Shown one piece after another: positions 24,158-32,549 of a DNA stretch of 54,533 nucleotides. Under the pieces are notes generated by a model that worked only from the letters and a program-made list of their open reading frames with translations, ran no database searches and had not been told where the DNA came from. How positions within the stretch are numbered: the stretch's first letter is position 1; each line of letters opens with the position of its first letter. Source of the stretch: Leucobacter sp. PH1c (GTDB lineage Bacteria; Actinomycetota; Actinomycetes; Actinomycetales; Microbacteriaceae); contig NZ_AYMV01000005.1 in NCBI RefSeq assembly GCF_000633415.1, forward strand, positions 1 to 54,533. Reading direction: 5' to 3'. A program made the position numbers and the translations under genes.

Positions 24158-25514
24158 CGTCTGCGTGCTCGGCGACGGGCTGCCCGAGCTCGCTGCCGCC
24201 CTCGAATTCGCCGAGGTGGGCCTTCGCGTGCAGGTGATTCCCACGGCGGCGTCCGATGCCGCGGCGTCCGACGCGGCCTCCGCCGACGGGGCCGCGCATC
24301 CCTGGGCCACGGCCTGGGGTGAGCTCGGCGTTCCGGATCCCGAGGGGCAGCTGAGCGAGTTCCTCGCGCACATCGCCGCACCGATCGCCCCCGGCGACCC
24401 GGCCGAGGAGCGCGCGGTACCGCGCGCGACCCCGCCCGCGCCCGTGCTGCTGCGCGGCGCGAAGGGGGCGTGGGTGCCGGAGCCGGAGCCGGCCGTGTGG
24501 GGCATTCCGGCCGTGCCGATGTCGAGCGACTCGCTCGCGGTGCTCGGCACGCCAGCGGCGTTCCGCGCCACGCTCGATCGGGTGCGACCGGTGCTGACGA
24601 TCGGCAAGACGCACTCCTTCGGTGCGCTCGTCCGCTCGCGCCTCGGCGCCACGGCGCTCGAGCGTCTCGTCGAGCCCCTCGTGCGCGAGGCCACCGGACG
24701 CGACCCGGAGGCCGTCGATGCCGCGCTCATCGCCCCGGGGCTGAACGAGGCGCTCACGCGCGTCGGCACCCTCTCGGGCGCTGCGCTCGACACCGCGGAG
24801 CGGCATGTTGCACGTGAAACGTGCGTGGCACCGAGCGCCGGCTGGGCCGCGCTGGCCGCGGCCCTCCGCGCGCGGCTCGGGCTCTACGCGGTCGAGTTCA
24901 CTGCGGAGCCCGCGGTGCGCGTCGAGGAGACCGAGGAGGGGTGGACCGTCGAGCTGTCCGGCGGGGCGGCTCCGAGCGCGGCCCGCGCCATTGTCGTGGG
25001 CGTCGACGCCGCGCGCGCCGAAGCGCTCGTCCCCGACGCGGGCTCGCTGCTCCGCGTGAGCCGACGTGCGGCCGCACGCTTCGCGATCGAGGACCCCGGG
25101 CTCCCGGACACTGGGGCACCGCGCCCTGCCGTCCAGAGCGTCGACCACGCGGGCGAGCGGTGGAGCGTGCGCGCCGAGCTCGGTGCGCACGGCTGGGAGG
25201 CGCGTGTGCTGAGCGCGGCTCACGCCGACGACGCCGAGCTGCGTGCGGCTCAACGCCAGCTGCGCTCGGTCGTCGAGGCCGCCGGTTTCGTCGTGCGGGC
25301 GGGGGAGCCGCGGGAGTGGATGCCGTTTGCGCCATATGCCGAGATCGCGGAGCGCGATGCCGCCGCGGATCGTCTCGACGTCTGGTGCGCCGAGCGCCCG
25401 GAGGCGCTGCCGGCCGGAACCGCGGTCCACGGCGGCTCGCTGCCCGAGGCGATCGCCGACGCCCGCGCCCGCGCAGTGCGGATCCGGCGGCACCTCGCGG
25501 GGATCGCGGACTGA
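24150..25514 (+). CDS. HemY/protoporphyrinogen-oxidase-like FAD flavoprotein, divergent
   Basis: 454 residues. The N-terminus has a degenerate dinucleotide motif, VCVLGDGLPELAAALEFAEVG (GDGLPE instead of the usual GGGISG), followed by a low-complexity DAAASDAASADGA stretch. The middle region SFGALVRSRLGATALERLVEPLVREATGRDPEAV closely follows protoporphyrinogen/coproporphyrinogen oxidases. The end carries the GG-x-LPEAI-x-DARARAVRIRRHLAGI motif that in amine-oxidase-fold enzymes closes the FAD site (usually GxxxxG with a bound riboflavin). A role in haem synthesis is supported by hemD about 1.6 kb downstream, but the weak Rossmann motif leaves FAD binding in doubt. It overlaps the CPBP gene by 8 bp. 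Confidence 0.65.
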   Translation: MVDVCVLGDGLPELAAALEFAEVGLRVQVIPTAASDAAASDAASADGAAHPWATAWGELGVPDPEGQLSEFLAHIAAPIAPGDPAEERAVPRATPPAPVLLRGAKGAWVPEPEPAVWGIPAVPMSSDSLAVLGTPAAFRATLDRVRPVLTIGKTHSFGALVRSRLGATALERLVEPLVREATGRDPEAVDAALIAPGLNEALTRVGTLSGAALDTAERHVARETCVAPSAGWAALAAALRARLGLYAVEFTAEPAVRVEETEEGWTVELSGGAAPSAARAIVVGVDAARAEALVPDAGSLLRVSRRAAARFAIEDPGLPDTGAPRPAVQSVDHAGERWSVRAELGAHGWEARVLSAAHADDAELRAAQRQLRSVVEAAGFVVRAGEPREWMPFAPYAEIAERDAAADRLDVWCAERPEALPAGTAVHGGSLPEAIADARARAVRIRRHLAGIAD

Positions 25515-25608
25515 GAATTCCCACCCATATAACGGAAACGGTATGCATCTCGCGGCGAAGCCGGAGTAGGCTTGCGAGGAACACCGGACGATTTCGGCTG
25601 GAGGCAGT

Positions 25609-26097
25609 ATGAAGGGCAAGATCGCATTCGTTCTCGGAGCGACCGTGGGATACGTGCTGGGCACGCGAGCGGGCCGGGAGCGGTACGAGCAGATCAAGCA
25701 GGGCGCGCAGTCGGTCTGGAACACGGAACCTGTGCAGCGCGGCGTCGGCCTCGTGCGCGAGGCCGCCCAGGGGCGGGTCGACCGGCTCAAGGCCACGGTC
25801 GTGCGCGCGGGCAAGGGCGCGTTCGTCGCGATGACCCGCGATCCCGATGCTCCGGCTGCGCAGCCGCGAGCGGCCGTGGAGAAGACCGAGCCGGACGAGA
25901 CCGGGGAGGACGCGGCCGAGGCGGCGGAGCAGGCGGACGCGAAGCCGGCATCGAAGCCCGCGTCGAAGTCGGCATCGAAGGGCGCCTCGAAGAGCGCGGC
26001 GAAGCCCGCCGCGCGATCGACGGGGAAATCGGCCGCGAAGTCCGCCGGGAAGTCGGCCGGGAAGTCGGCCGCGAAGCGCTCCGGGGGTCAGGCATGA
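25609..26097 (+). CDS. YtxH-like membrane-associated protein with histone-H1-like Lys/Ala/Ser tail
   Basis: 162 residues. The N-terminus MKGKIAFVLGATVGYVLGTRAGRERYEQIKQG (in parts) is the YtxH-type hydrophobic segment followed by an Arg/Glu helix. After an acidic stretch (about 88-110), residues 111-162 are K-S/P-A-S/A repeats such as KSASKGASKSAAKPAARS and KSAAKSAGKSAGKSAAK, resembling the basic tail of bacterial histone H1-like proteins. A membrane-anchored, nucleic-acid-binding or polyanion-binding protein is plausible; function unknown. The stop overlaps the next start (ATGA), and CTGGAGG precedes this ATG. It is the first gene of a three-gene coupled set. Confidence 0.8.
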   Translation: MKGKIAFVLGATVGYVLGTRAGRERYEQIKQGAQSVWNTEPVQRGVGLVREAAQGRVDRLKATVVRAGKGAFVAMTRDPDAPAAQPRAAVEKTEPDETGEDAAEAAEQADAKPASKPASKSASKGASKSAAKPAARSTGKSAAKSAGKSAGKSAAKRSGGQA

Positions 26098-26606
26098 GCC
26101 GGAAGAAGGATCAGGCCGGCACCTTCGAACTGCTCTCCCGCCTGCCGCAGCAGGTCGTCTCGCTCGCCAAGATCGAGTACGAGAACGCGAAGCACGAGAT
26201 CGCATCGAAGGCGAAGAAGGCCGGCATCGGAGCGGGCTCGATCGTGATCGCGCTCTTCTTCGTGTTCTTCATGCTCCAGGCGCTCGTCGTCGCGGCGATC
26301 GCCGCGCTCGCGCTCGTGTGGCCCTGGTGGCTCGCCGCGCTCACGGTCGCCGCGCTCCTGCTGTTGCTCGCGGCCGCGGCGGTGCTCGCGGGCGTCGCGC
26401 TCATCAAGCGCGGCAACCCCGTCCCCGAGGAGACCCTCGGCCGGGTGGGCGACGATGTCGCGGCGATGAGCGAGGTGCGCTTCAACGCCACGACCCCCGT
26501 CCCCGAGCCCGGGGCGCCCCGGGGAGCCGGATCAGCGCCCACGGCGCCGCCCGCGGGCGAGCAGTACCGAATGCCGCGCGTCGGCGAGGAAGGAAACTGG
26601 CGATGA
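26094..26606 (+). CDS. Actinobacterial phage-holin-family (Act-holin/holin superfamily III-like) membrane protein
   Basis: 170 residues. A cytoplasmic head (LLSRLPQQVVSLAKIEYENAKHEIASKAKK) is followed by two closely spaced membrane helices (about 47-78 and 80-105) and a Pro-rich cytoplasmic tail. This is the layout of the widespread actinobacterial Act-holin family next to DUF3618 genes. Despite the name it is a chromosomal envelope protein, not evidence of a prophage. It is linked by 4-nt overlaps to both neighbours, so the three proteins are probably made together at the membrane. Function unknown. Confidence 0.83.
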   Translation: MSRKKDQAGTFELLSRLPQQVVSLAKIEYENAKHEIASKAKKAGIGAGSIVIALFFVFFMLQALVVAAIAALALVWPWWLAALTVAALLLLLAAAAVLAGVALIKRGNPVPEETLGRVGDDVAAMSEVRFNATTPVPEPGAPRGAGSAPTAPPAGEQYRMPRVGEEGNWR

Positions 26607-26863
26607 GCGGCTGGAACCGGGAGCAGGGCACGGCCGACGCCGCGCAGGCGCGCGCTGAGCTCTACGACACGCTGACCCAGCTGCAGGGGCGGCTGAACTA
26701 CGCGCAGCGCATCGACGACTCGGTCGCCGACGCGAAGCGCCGCATCGCGGAGGAGAAGGAGCAGAACCCGCTCGCCTTCGCCGCGGGCGTCGCGGGTGTC
26801 GCGGTCGCCGCCGGGCTCGTCGTGTGGGGCATTGCTCGCATGGTCGCCCGCCGGGTGCGCTGA
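26603..26863 (+). CDS. DUF3618-family small membrane protein
   Basis: 86 residues. The first part, AQARAELYDTLTQLQGRLNYAQRIDDSV, is the DUF3618 helix, followed by an amphipathic Lys/Glu helix and one membrane segment (PLAFAAGVAGVAVAAGLVVWGIARMV) ending ARRVR. It follows the Act-holin gene with an ATGA overlap, the common actinobacterial pairing. Likely an inner-membrane partner of the two preceding proteins; function unknown. Confidence 0.82.
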   Translation: MSGWNREQGTADAAQARAELYDTLTQLQGRLNYAQRIDDSVADAKRRIAEEKEQNPLAFAAGVAGVAVAAGLVVWGIARMVARRVR

Positions 26864-27120
26864 CCGCACCCGGACCCCCGCGCCGCGCGCCGCTTCGGCG
26901 CCGTCCGCCGCTCCGGCACCTCCCGCCGTACCGGCCCCGGCCGGCACCCGCCGTGCGAGGTCACAGTTCCATTCCGTTCCGCATCCGGGGGGCCCTCGTT
27001 TTGCGTCCGAGCCCGCTCGGGGTGAGAATAGGGGGAACGGTTTTCCGTGCGCGACCAGCTCCAGGTCCATCAGCGACTCGATAGTTGGTCTTTCTTATTG
27101 TCGTCGAGTGAGTGGGGTCT

Positions 27121-27912
27121 ATGTCGTCAGAGGCAAAACCGCTCAGTGGCCTGCGGGTGCTCATCCCCCGCGGCGGCACCTGGGGGGATTTAGTTTCGAA
27201 GGCTCTGCGCGAGCAGGGCGCTCACACGGTCACCTCTCCGCTCGTCGACTTCGCGCACACCAGCGAAGAAGAAAAGCTCGTTGACGCGCTGAAGCGTCTC
27301 GAGGCCGGCGAGTTCGATTGGATGACGGCGACCAGCTCGACCGTCGCCGATGTGCTCACGCACCACAACGCGGTGATCCCCGCGGAGACGAACGTCGCCA
27401 TCGTCGGCGAGGCCACCGCGGTCGCGTTCCGCGACGCCGGCTACCACATCACGCGCACGCCCGAGCGCGAGAACAGCACGCACGCGCTGCTCGACGAGTG
27501 GTCGGAGATCGACACGGGCGAGGTGCTCCGCGTGCTCACGCTGCGCTCCGACGTCGCGATCCCTGTGCTCACGGAGGGCCTCATCGACCGCGGTCACGAC
27601 GTCACGCAGGTGCTCGCGTTCCGCACGGTCGGCGTCCCCGCCTCCGTGCACATCCGCGAGGACATCGAGTCCGGCCGCATCAACGCGCTCCTCGTCGCCT
27701 CGGCGAAGATCGCCGAGGAGGTCGCGGCGCAGTTCCCGAAGCTCCCCGAGAACACGATCGTGGCCTGCGTCGGCGTGAACACGCTCGAGGCGGCCGCAGC
27801 GGTCGGCCTTCCCGCGGACGCCGACGATCCCGACCACCCCGACTACGCGCTGAAGCGCGCGCTCATCGAGACCGTCGAGTCGGTCATCGATCAGAGCGAC
27901 ATGCTGGACTGA
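27121..27912 (+). CDS. hemD: Uroporphyrinogen-III synthase
   Basis: 263 residues from the ATG at 27121 (a GTG at 27112 would add three). The two-domain HemD pattern is visible: VLIPRGGTWGDLVSKALREQGA, DWMTATSSTVADVLT, VAIVGEATAVAFRDAGY, a hinge, VLTLRSDVAIPVLTEGL, VTQVLAFRTVGV, and VACVGVNTLEAAAAVGLP near the end. HemD closes and isomerises hydroxymethylbilane to uroporphyrinogen III, the branch point to haem, sirohaem and B12. Other haem genes are not in the window apart from the HemY-like gene about 1.6 kb upstream. Three nucleotides separate its stop from the next gene, suggesting a transcriptional pair. Confidence 0.85.
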   Translation: MSSEAKPLSGLRVLIPRGGTWGDLVSKALREQGAHTVTSPLVDFAHTSEEEKLVDALKRLEAGEFDWMTATSSTVADVLTHHNAVIPAETNVAIVGEATAVAFRDAGYHITRTPERENSTHALLDEWSEIDTGEVLRVLTLRSDVAIPVLTEGLIDRGHDVTQVLAFRTVGVPASVHIREDIESGRINALLVASAKIAEEVAAQFPKLPENTIVACVGVNTLEAAAAVGLPADADDPDHPDYALKRALIETVESVIDQSDMLD

Positions 27913-27915
27913 GCC

Positions 27916-28338
27916 GTGGCGCGCGTCGAGGTGCACGAGGACCGGGTGGTCATCCGGCTCACGCGTGCGGAGCGGGTGGCCGCGTTCCGGCGACGGGACA
28001 TCACACTCGATCGCTCGGCGATCACGTCGGCGATCATCACGGCGGACCCGTGGGTCTGGCTCCGCGGCGTGCGCGCGGCGGGCAGCCACGTGCCCGGAAC
28101 GCTCGCCTCGGGCACCTGGCGGAGCTTCTCCGGGACGGACTTCGTGCTGGCGCGCAAGGGCCGCGACGCGGTGATCATCGATCTCGATCCCGAGGTTGCG
28201 ACCGCGGAGGATCGTGGCTGGGTGAGCGAGTTCGATCACTTCTCGAGGGTGATCCTGTCGACCGTCCACGCGGGTGATCTGGTGCGGGCGCTTCGCCTCG
28301 ACGAGACACCTGGAAGCATTACGCTCGACACTGAGTAG
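27916..28338 (+). CDS. Conserved hypothetical protein, small beta-rich (PH-like) domain
   Basis: 140 residues from a GTG start placed 3 nt after the hemD stop. I do not recognise a specific family. The sequence is soluble, without signal peptide or membrane segment, and alternates strands (VVIRLTRAERVAAF, SAIITADPWVW, SFSGTDFVLARKGRDAVIIDLD) before a final helix (VHAGDLVRALRL). This resembles small actinobacterial proteins with a PH-like beta-sandwich that recur beside membrane or haem genes. Tight spacing with hemD implies co-transcription. No catalytic motif is visible. Confidence 0.7.
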   Translation: MARVEVHEDRVVIRLTRAERVAAFRRRDITLDRSAITSAIITADPWVWLRGVRAAGSHVPGTLASGTWRSFSGTDFVLARKGRDAVIIDLDPEVATAEDRGWVSEFDHFSRVILSTVHAGDLVRALRLDETPGSITLDTE

Positions 28339-28386
28339 CCGGGCCGCGGCAGCGGCGGGCCGGACGAACCGACCCGCCGGGGTCGC

Positions 28387-28962
28387 TCAGTCGCGCGAGA
28401 TGAAGAGGTCTTCGAGCTCGATGCGCGTCCGCGGGGCGAGCTCGCGCTCGCGCAGCGGCTCGGGCAGCTGCTCGGCGTCGCCGACGAGGCCGATCACCAT
28501 GACGGAGACGGGCTCGAAGCGCGCGTCCAGCTCGAAGGCCGCGCGGATCGCGTCGCGGTCGAAGCCGCCCATCTGGTGCACGTGGAAGCCCTCGGCGTGC
28601 GCCTGCACGGTGAGGTGCGCAACGGCCTGACCCAGGTCGTACTCAGCCCAGGGCTGCGGCTGGCCCTCGGCGTTCGCGATCTCCGCCACGTTCACGACGA
28701 GCGCTGCGGCGCTGCCGGCCCACATGCGGTTGAAGCCGGCGAGGGTCTCCTCGATCTGGGCGAAGCGCTCGGTGCCGCGGCGGGCGAGGATGAAGCGCCA
28801 GGGCTGCGAGTTGTTCGCGCTCGGCGCCCAGCGGGCTGCCTCGAAGATGCCGCGCAGGGCGCCCTCGGGGAACGAGTGGTCGGCGTCGAAGGCGCGGGGG
28901 CTCCACCGCTCGGCGAGGGTGTCGAGAACGGGGGCGCTGGTCTGTGCGGTGCGCGGGCTCAC
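28387..28962 (-). CDS. Nitroreductase family protein
   Basis: 191 residues from a GTG start preceded by AAGGAG. FMN/NADPH-nitroreductase features are visible: ERWSPRAFD, ARWAPSANNSQPWRFILAR, WAEYDLGQAVAHLTVQAHAEGFHVHQMGGFD and the C-terminal RTRIELEDLF. It should bind FMN and reduce nitro, quinone or flavin substrates. The S-P-R-A-F motif at the start suggests the subgroup that acts on small aldehydes or malonic semialdehyde (RutE/HadB-like) as one alternative. It is 122 bp downstream of the AEC transporter gene on the same strand, so the two may share a transcript. Confidence 0.86.
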   Translation of the reverse strand: MSPRTAQTSAPVLDTLAERWSPRAFDADHSFPEGALRGIFEAARWAPSANNSQPWRFILARRGTERFAQIEETLAGFNRMWAGSAAALVVNVAEIANAEGQPQPWAEYDLGQAVAHLTVQAHAEGFHVHQMGGFDRDAIRAAFELDARFEPVSVMVIGLVGDAEQLPEPLRERELAPRTRIELEDLFISRD

Positions 28963-29084
28963 GGTCGTGGGTCTCCTTGGTTCGGGGGCGGATGGAGCAG
29001 CCGGTCGAAGCGCTGCCCGGGAGAATCCAACGCTGCGCGCGGCCCCGCTATTCCCCGGGCCCGGCTGCCGGTACTCCTTCCGGC

Positions 29085-30005
29085 TCAGCCGCCGAGCGCC
29101 CACGCGATGAGCGCGATCACGGGCAGCGAGGCGAAGGTCGTGAGGAAGACCGTGTCGCGCACCATCGTCTCGGCCCGCCGGTAGGTGGCCGCGTAGTTGT
29201 ACACGTTCTGCGCCGTGGGCAGCGCCGCGATGATCGTCGCGACGAACACCTCGTGGGGCGAGAGCCCGAACGCGAGCGAGAGGGCCCACGCGAGCGCGGG
29301 CATCACGAGGATCTTGAGCGCCGAGGAGACGAAGACGGCCGCGCGCCCCGTGCCGGGCTGCAGGGCGCGCTGCCCGCGCAGGGAGATCCCGAAGCTGAGG
29401 AGCACCATCGGGATCGCGGCTCCGCCGAGCATCTCGATCGGGGCGAGCACGATCTCCGGCACCGGGAGGCCGATGAGCGCGACGATGAGGCCCGCGATGG
29501 ACGCGAGAATGATCGGGTTCGACGCGGCGCGGCCGAGCGCCACGATCGCGCCGCGCTGGTTGCCGCGCGTCGACTCGAGGATCGCGAGGACCGCGGGCGC
29601 GAACAGCACGAGCTGGACGAGGAGCAGCGGGGCGACGTAGGCCGCGTCGCCGAGGATGTAGACGGCGACGGGGAGGCCGAGGTTGTTTGAGTTGACGTAG
29701 CCTGCGCAGGTGGCACCCAGCGTGGTCGCGGCGAGGTCGCGGGGGAACCACAGCCGGGAGGCGAGGACGAAGAGCCCGGCGACGAGCAGCGCCGCGAGGC
29801 TCGTGACGAGGATCACGGGGGAGAAGATGATCCCGGGGTCGCTGTCGTGGAGCACGAAGAAGAGGAGCGCAGGCGTCGCGACGTAGAAGGCGACGTTGTT
29901 CAGCACGCGCCGCTGCTCGCCCTCGACCACGCGGAACCGAGCGGCGAGGGTGCCGGCGCCGATCACGCCGAGGATCAGCGCGAAGCCCTGCAGCACCCCG
30001 AGCAT
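29085..30005 (-). CDS. AEC-family transporter
   Basis: 306 residues with ten predicted membrane helices. AEC (auxin efflux carrier) features include GTLAARFRVVEGEQRRVLNNVAFYVATPALLFF at the start (read in parts), the unwound-helix motif GYVNSNNLGLPVAVYILGD, and TAQNVYNYAATY in the last third. Bacterial members export or import small organic anions such as malate, malonate or amino acids. Its start codon overlaps the TetR stop by 1 nt (TGATG). The gene is thus coupled to its presumed regulator, which faces away from the amidohydrolase operon. Confidence 0.88.
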   Translation of the reverse strand: MLGVLQGFALILGVIGAGTLAARFRVVEGEQRRVLNNVAFYVATPALLFFVLHDSDPGIIFSPVILVTSLAALLVAGLFVLASRLWFPRDLAATTLGATCAGYVNSNNLGLPVAVYILGDAAYVAPLLLVQLVLFAPAVLAILESTRGNQRGAIVALGRAASNPIILASIAGLIVALIGLPVPEIVLAPIEMLGGAAIPMVLLSFGISLRGQRALQPGTGRAAVFVSSALKILVMPALAWALSLAFGLSPHEVFVATIIAALPTAQNVYNYAATYRRAETMVRDTVFLTTFASLPVIALIAWALGG

Positions 30006-30700
30006 CAGCGCGGTTCCGCGGGCGCCGCGGCGGCGGGAGTCTGCGCGGCCGCGAGGAGCCCGGCGAGCAGCGCGGCGAGGCCGAACTCGAACGTCTCCTC
30101 CGCAGCGCTCCGCCCGGCCGCGGCGGCGTGCGCGCGGGCCGCGAGCTCCGCGGCCGAGAGCGTCGGGGCGATCGCGATGTTGCTCGTGGGGCGCAGGTTG
30201 TCCTCGGGGGCGAGCGAGTCGAGCGCGGAGCCGATGACGAAGGACTCGATCGCGACGAGCGCGGGGACGATCCGGTGCTCGGGATAGCCGTCGCGGCGCA
30301 TCGCGGCGGCGATGCGCTCGTAGTCGACCATCGACTCGGGCTCATCGGCCACGGGGAGGGTCGCGAGCGCCGCGATGATGCCGGGGTGCGCGCCGAAGGT
30401 CGCGCGGTAGGCCCGCGCCCAGGGCACGATGGCCTCGTGCCAGGGGAGCGCATCGAAGCCGTGGTCGCCGATCCGCGCGGTCAGCTGGCCGCGCATGCCC
30501 GCGATCAGCTCGTCCTTCCCGGCGAAGTAGTGGTGCAGTGCGGAGGGCCGCACGTCGAGGCGCCGCGCGAGCGCGGCGAGCGTGAAGTCGGCGCCGCGCA
30601 CGTCGGCGAGCTCGAACGCTGCGGCGAGAATGCGCTCGTGGGAGAGCACCGCCGTGCGCGGTCGCCCGGCCGGTCGCCGCGTCTCAGGCGCCGCAGTCAT
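30005..30700 (-). CDS. TetR-family transcriptional regulator
   Basis: 231 residues. The N-terminal HTH is clear: RILAAAFELADVRGADFTLAALARRLDVRPSALHHYFAGKDELIA (in parts, about 23-68). The C-terminal ligand domain is typical in length and includes FGAHPGIIAALATLPVADEPES. The tail is Ala/Pro-rich. It probably represses its own operon and perhaps the divergent amidohydrolase-NhaC operon across a 112-bp gap, with an organic ligand as inducer. I did not find a clean palindromic operator, although the gap has A+T-rich TTGCATTGCATATTGAAT-like sequence. Confidence 0.87.
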   Translation of the reverse strand: MTAAPETRRPAGRPRTAVLSHERILAAAFELADVRGADFTLAALARRLDVRPSALHHYFAGKDELIAGMRGQLTARIGDHGFDALPWHEAIVPWARAYRATFGAHPGIIAALATLPVADEPESMVDYERIAAAMRRDGYPEHRIVPALVAIESFVIGSALDSLAPEDNLRPTSNIAIAPTLSAAELAARAHAAAAGRSAAEETFEFGLAALLAGLLAAAQTPAAAAPAEPR

Positions 30701-30812
30701 GGAACTCCCTCGTGCCGCGGTGTTTGCATTGCATATTGAATCTGCGTAAATTGATGGTGCTCCGCGTCACTGTCGAGGATACGGGGTCTCACGAAACCCC
30801 GGGGAGGACACC

Positions 30813-32450
30813 GTGACCAACACGAGCGCCGAGTTGATCATCGCGGGTGCCCGCGTGCACAGCATGGTCGAGGGGGACGCCGTCGCCGCGCCCCGCTCCA
30901 TCGCCATCGCCGACGGCCGCATTCTCGCCGTGGGCGGCGCCGACGAGATCGCCGAGGCGTTCCGCGGCGCGCAGACCCGCATCGACGACGCGGCGGGCGC
31001 CACCATCACGCCCGGGCTGATCGACGCGCACCTCCACCCGATCCAGGGCGTCGAGCTGTGCCAGGGCATCGACCTCGGGCGCGTGCGCGACATCGCAGGT
31101 CTCCGCGACGCGCTCGCCGCCGAGGCCGCCCGGGTACGCCGCGAGACGAGCGGCGGCTGGGTGCGCGCCTGGAACCTCGACTACGCGGTGTTCGAGGGCG
31201 CGCCGCTCACCTCCGCGCTCATCGACGACGCGGTGGGCGACGTGCCCGCGATGGTGTTCTTCTTCGACTTCCACACCGCGCTCGTGAGCTCCGAGGCGCT
31301 CCGCCGCGCGGGGATCACGGGCGCCCGCGTCTTCGAGGACAGCTCCGAGATCGTCGTCGACGGATCGGGTGCTCCCACGGGCGAGCTCCGCGAGGACAGC
31401 TCCTACCAGCCCGTGCTCGCGGTGGCCCCGCAGCCGAGCCGCGAGGAGACCCTCGAATCGGCGCGCGCGACCTTCGCGCGGATGCGCCGCTCCGGCCTCA
31501 CGGGCGGCACGATCATGGACGGCAACTCCGGCACCCTCGACCTGCTCGAAGCGCTCGACGAGAGCGGACTCGGCCTCCCCGTGCGCATCGTCAGCGCGAT
31601 GGACGTGAAGCCCGTCTACACGGCCGCCGAGCGCGCCGCCATCGCCGCCCAGCGGGATCGCGGCGGCAAGCGCTGGCGGGGCGGCGTGATCAAGCTGTAC
31701 GCCGACGGCGTCATCGACACGGGCGCTGGCTGGCTCTACGAGGCCGACACCGACGGGCAGGGCCTCGACGGCTTCTGGCCGGATCAGGCCGACTTCGTGG
31801 CGGCCGTGCAGGAGTTCCACGCCGCGGGCTTCCAGATCGCGACGCACGCGATCGGCGACCGCGCCGTCGGCGAGACCATCACGGCCTACGAGACGGTCGG
31901 CAGCCGATCCCTCGCCGGCGTTCCGCACCGCATCGAGCACCTCGAGACGCTCGATCCCCGCGACCTCGCGCGCCTCGCGGAGACCGGGATCACGGCCTCC
32001 CTCCAGCTGCCCCACCTCCAGTGGCGTATCGCGGACGGCAGCGACGAGTGGGCCCGCCGCCTGGGCCCCGTCCGCGCCTCCCGTGCCTGGGCCGCCGGCA
32101 GCGTGCTCCGCGCGGGCGCCCCGCTCGCGCTCGGCTCGGACTGGCCCATCGCGGAGCTCGACGCCCGCGTCGGCCTCGCCTGGTCGATGCTGCGCCGCGA
32201 ACCCGGCGCGCGCGATGCGTTCGTGTACGAGCCCGAGGAGCGGCTGACCGCCGCGGAGGCGCTGCACGGCTACACGCGGGGCGCCGCCCTCGCGCAGGGC
32301 GACGACGACCTGGGCGTGATCCGTCCGGGCGCGCGCGCCGACCTCGCCGTCTGGGCCGAGGATCCGCTCGAGGTCTCCGGCGACGATCTCGCCGAGCTCC
32401 CCGTGCGGGCCACGTACCTCGACGGCCTGCACACCGCTCACGAGGCGTAG
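30813..32450 (+). CDS. Amidohydrolase family protein, YtcJ type
   Basis: 545 residues from a GTG with GGGGAGGA upstream. Metal-dependent amidohydrolase motifs of the Amidohydro_3/YtcJ group are present: PGLIDAHLHP (HxH), the lysine in GVIKLYADGVIDTGAGW, THAIGDRAV, HRIEHLE, and the LALGSDWPI aspartate. The C-terminal YTRGAALAQGDDDLGVIRPGARADLAVW is typical. It should hydrolyse an amide or related C-N bond in the cytoplasm; YtcJ-like enzymes act on N-acyl or formamide substrates, but the substrate is unknown. It is followed 99 bp later by an NhaC-family carrier, suggesting import plus hydrolysis of one compound. Confidence 0.88.
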   Translation: MTNTSAELIIAGARVHSMVEGDAVAAPRSIAIADGRILAVGGADEIAEAFRGAQTRIDDAAGATITPGLIDAHLHPIQGVELCQGIDLGRVRDIAGLRDALAAEAARVRRETSGGWVRAWNLDYAVFEGAPLTSALIDDAVGDVPAMVFFFDFHTALVSSEALRRAGITGARVFEDSSEIVVDGSGAPTGELREDSSYQPVLAVAPQPSREETLESARATFARMRRSGLTGGTIMDGNSGTLDLLEALDESGLGLPVRIVSAMDVKPVYTAAERAAIAAQRDRGGKRWRGGVIKLYADGVIDTGAGWLYEADTDGQGLDGFWPDQADFVAAVQEFHAAGFQIATHAIGDRAVGETITAYETVGSRSLAGVPHRIEHLETLDPRDLARLAETGITASLQLPHLQWRIADGSDEWARRLGPVRASRAWAAGSVLRAGAPLALGSDWPIAELDARVGLAWSMLRREPGARDAFVYEPEERLTAAEALHGYTRGAALAQGDDDLGVIRPGARADLAVWAEDPLEVSGDDLAELPVRATYLDGLHTAHEA

Positions 32451-32549
32451 CGCACCGGCCCCGCGCAGGGGCCGACTCACCCACCCCACCGTTCCCACCC
32501 CGCTCGGCGGCGGCACCGCCGCGCCGCCCGTCCCGCCCGAAAGGCCACC

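Noticed and set aside
25930..26085. Repetitive DNA that could be mistaken for a CRISPR-like or satellite array
   Set aside because: The repeats are in-frame Lys/Ala/Ser codons inside the 25609-26097 gene, with no constant repeat/spacer pattern.
26094..26606. Prophage lysis gene (holin)
   Set aside because: Act-holin/DUF3618 pairs are ordinary actinobacterial chromosomal genes, and no endolysin or phage structural gene is nearby.
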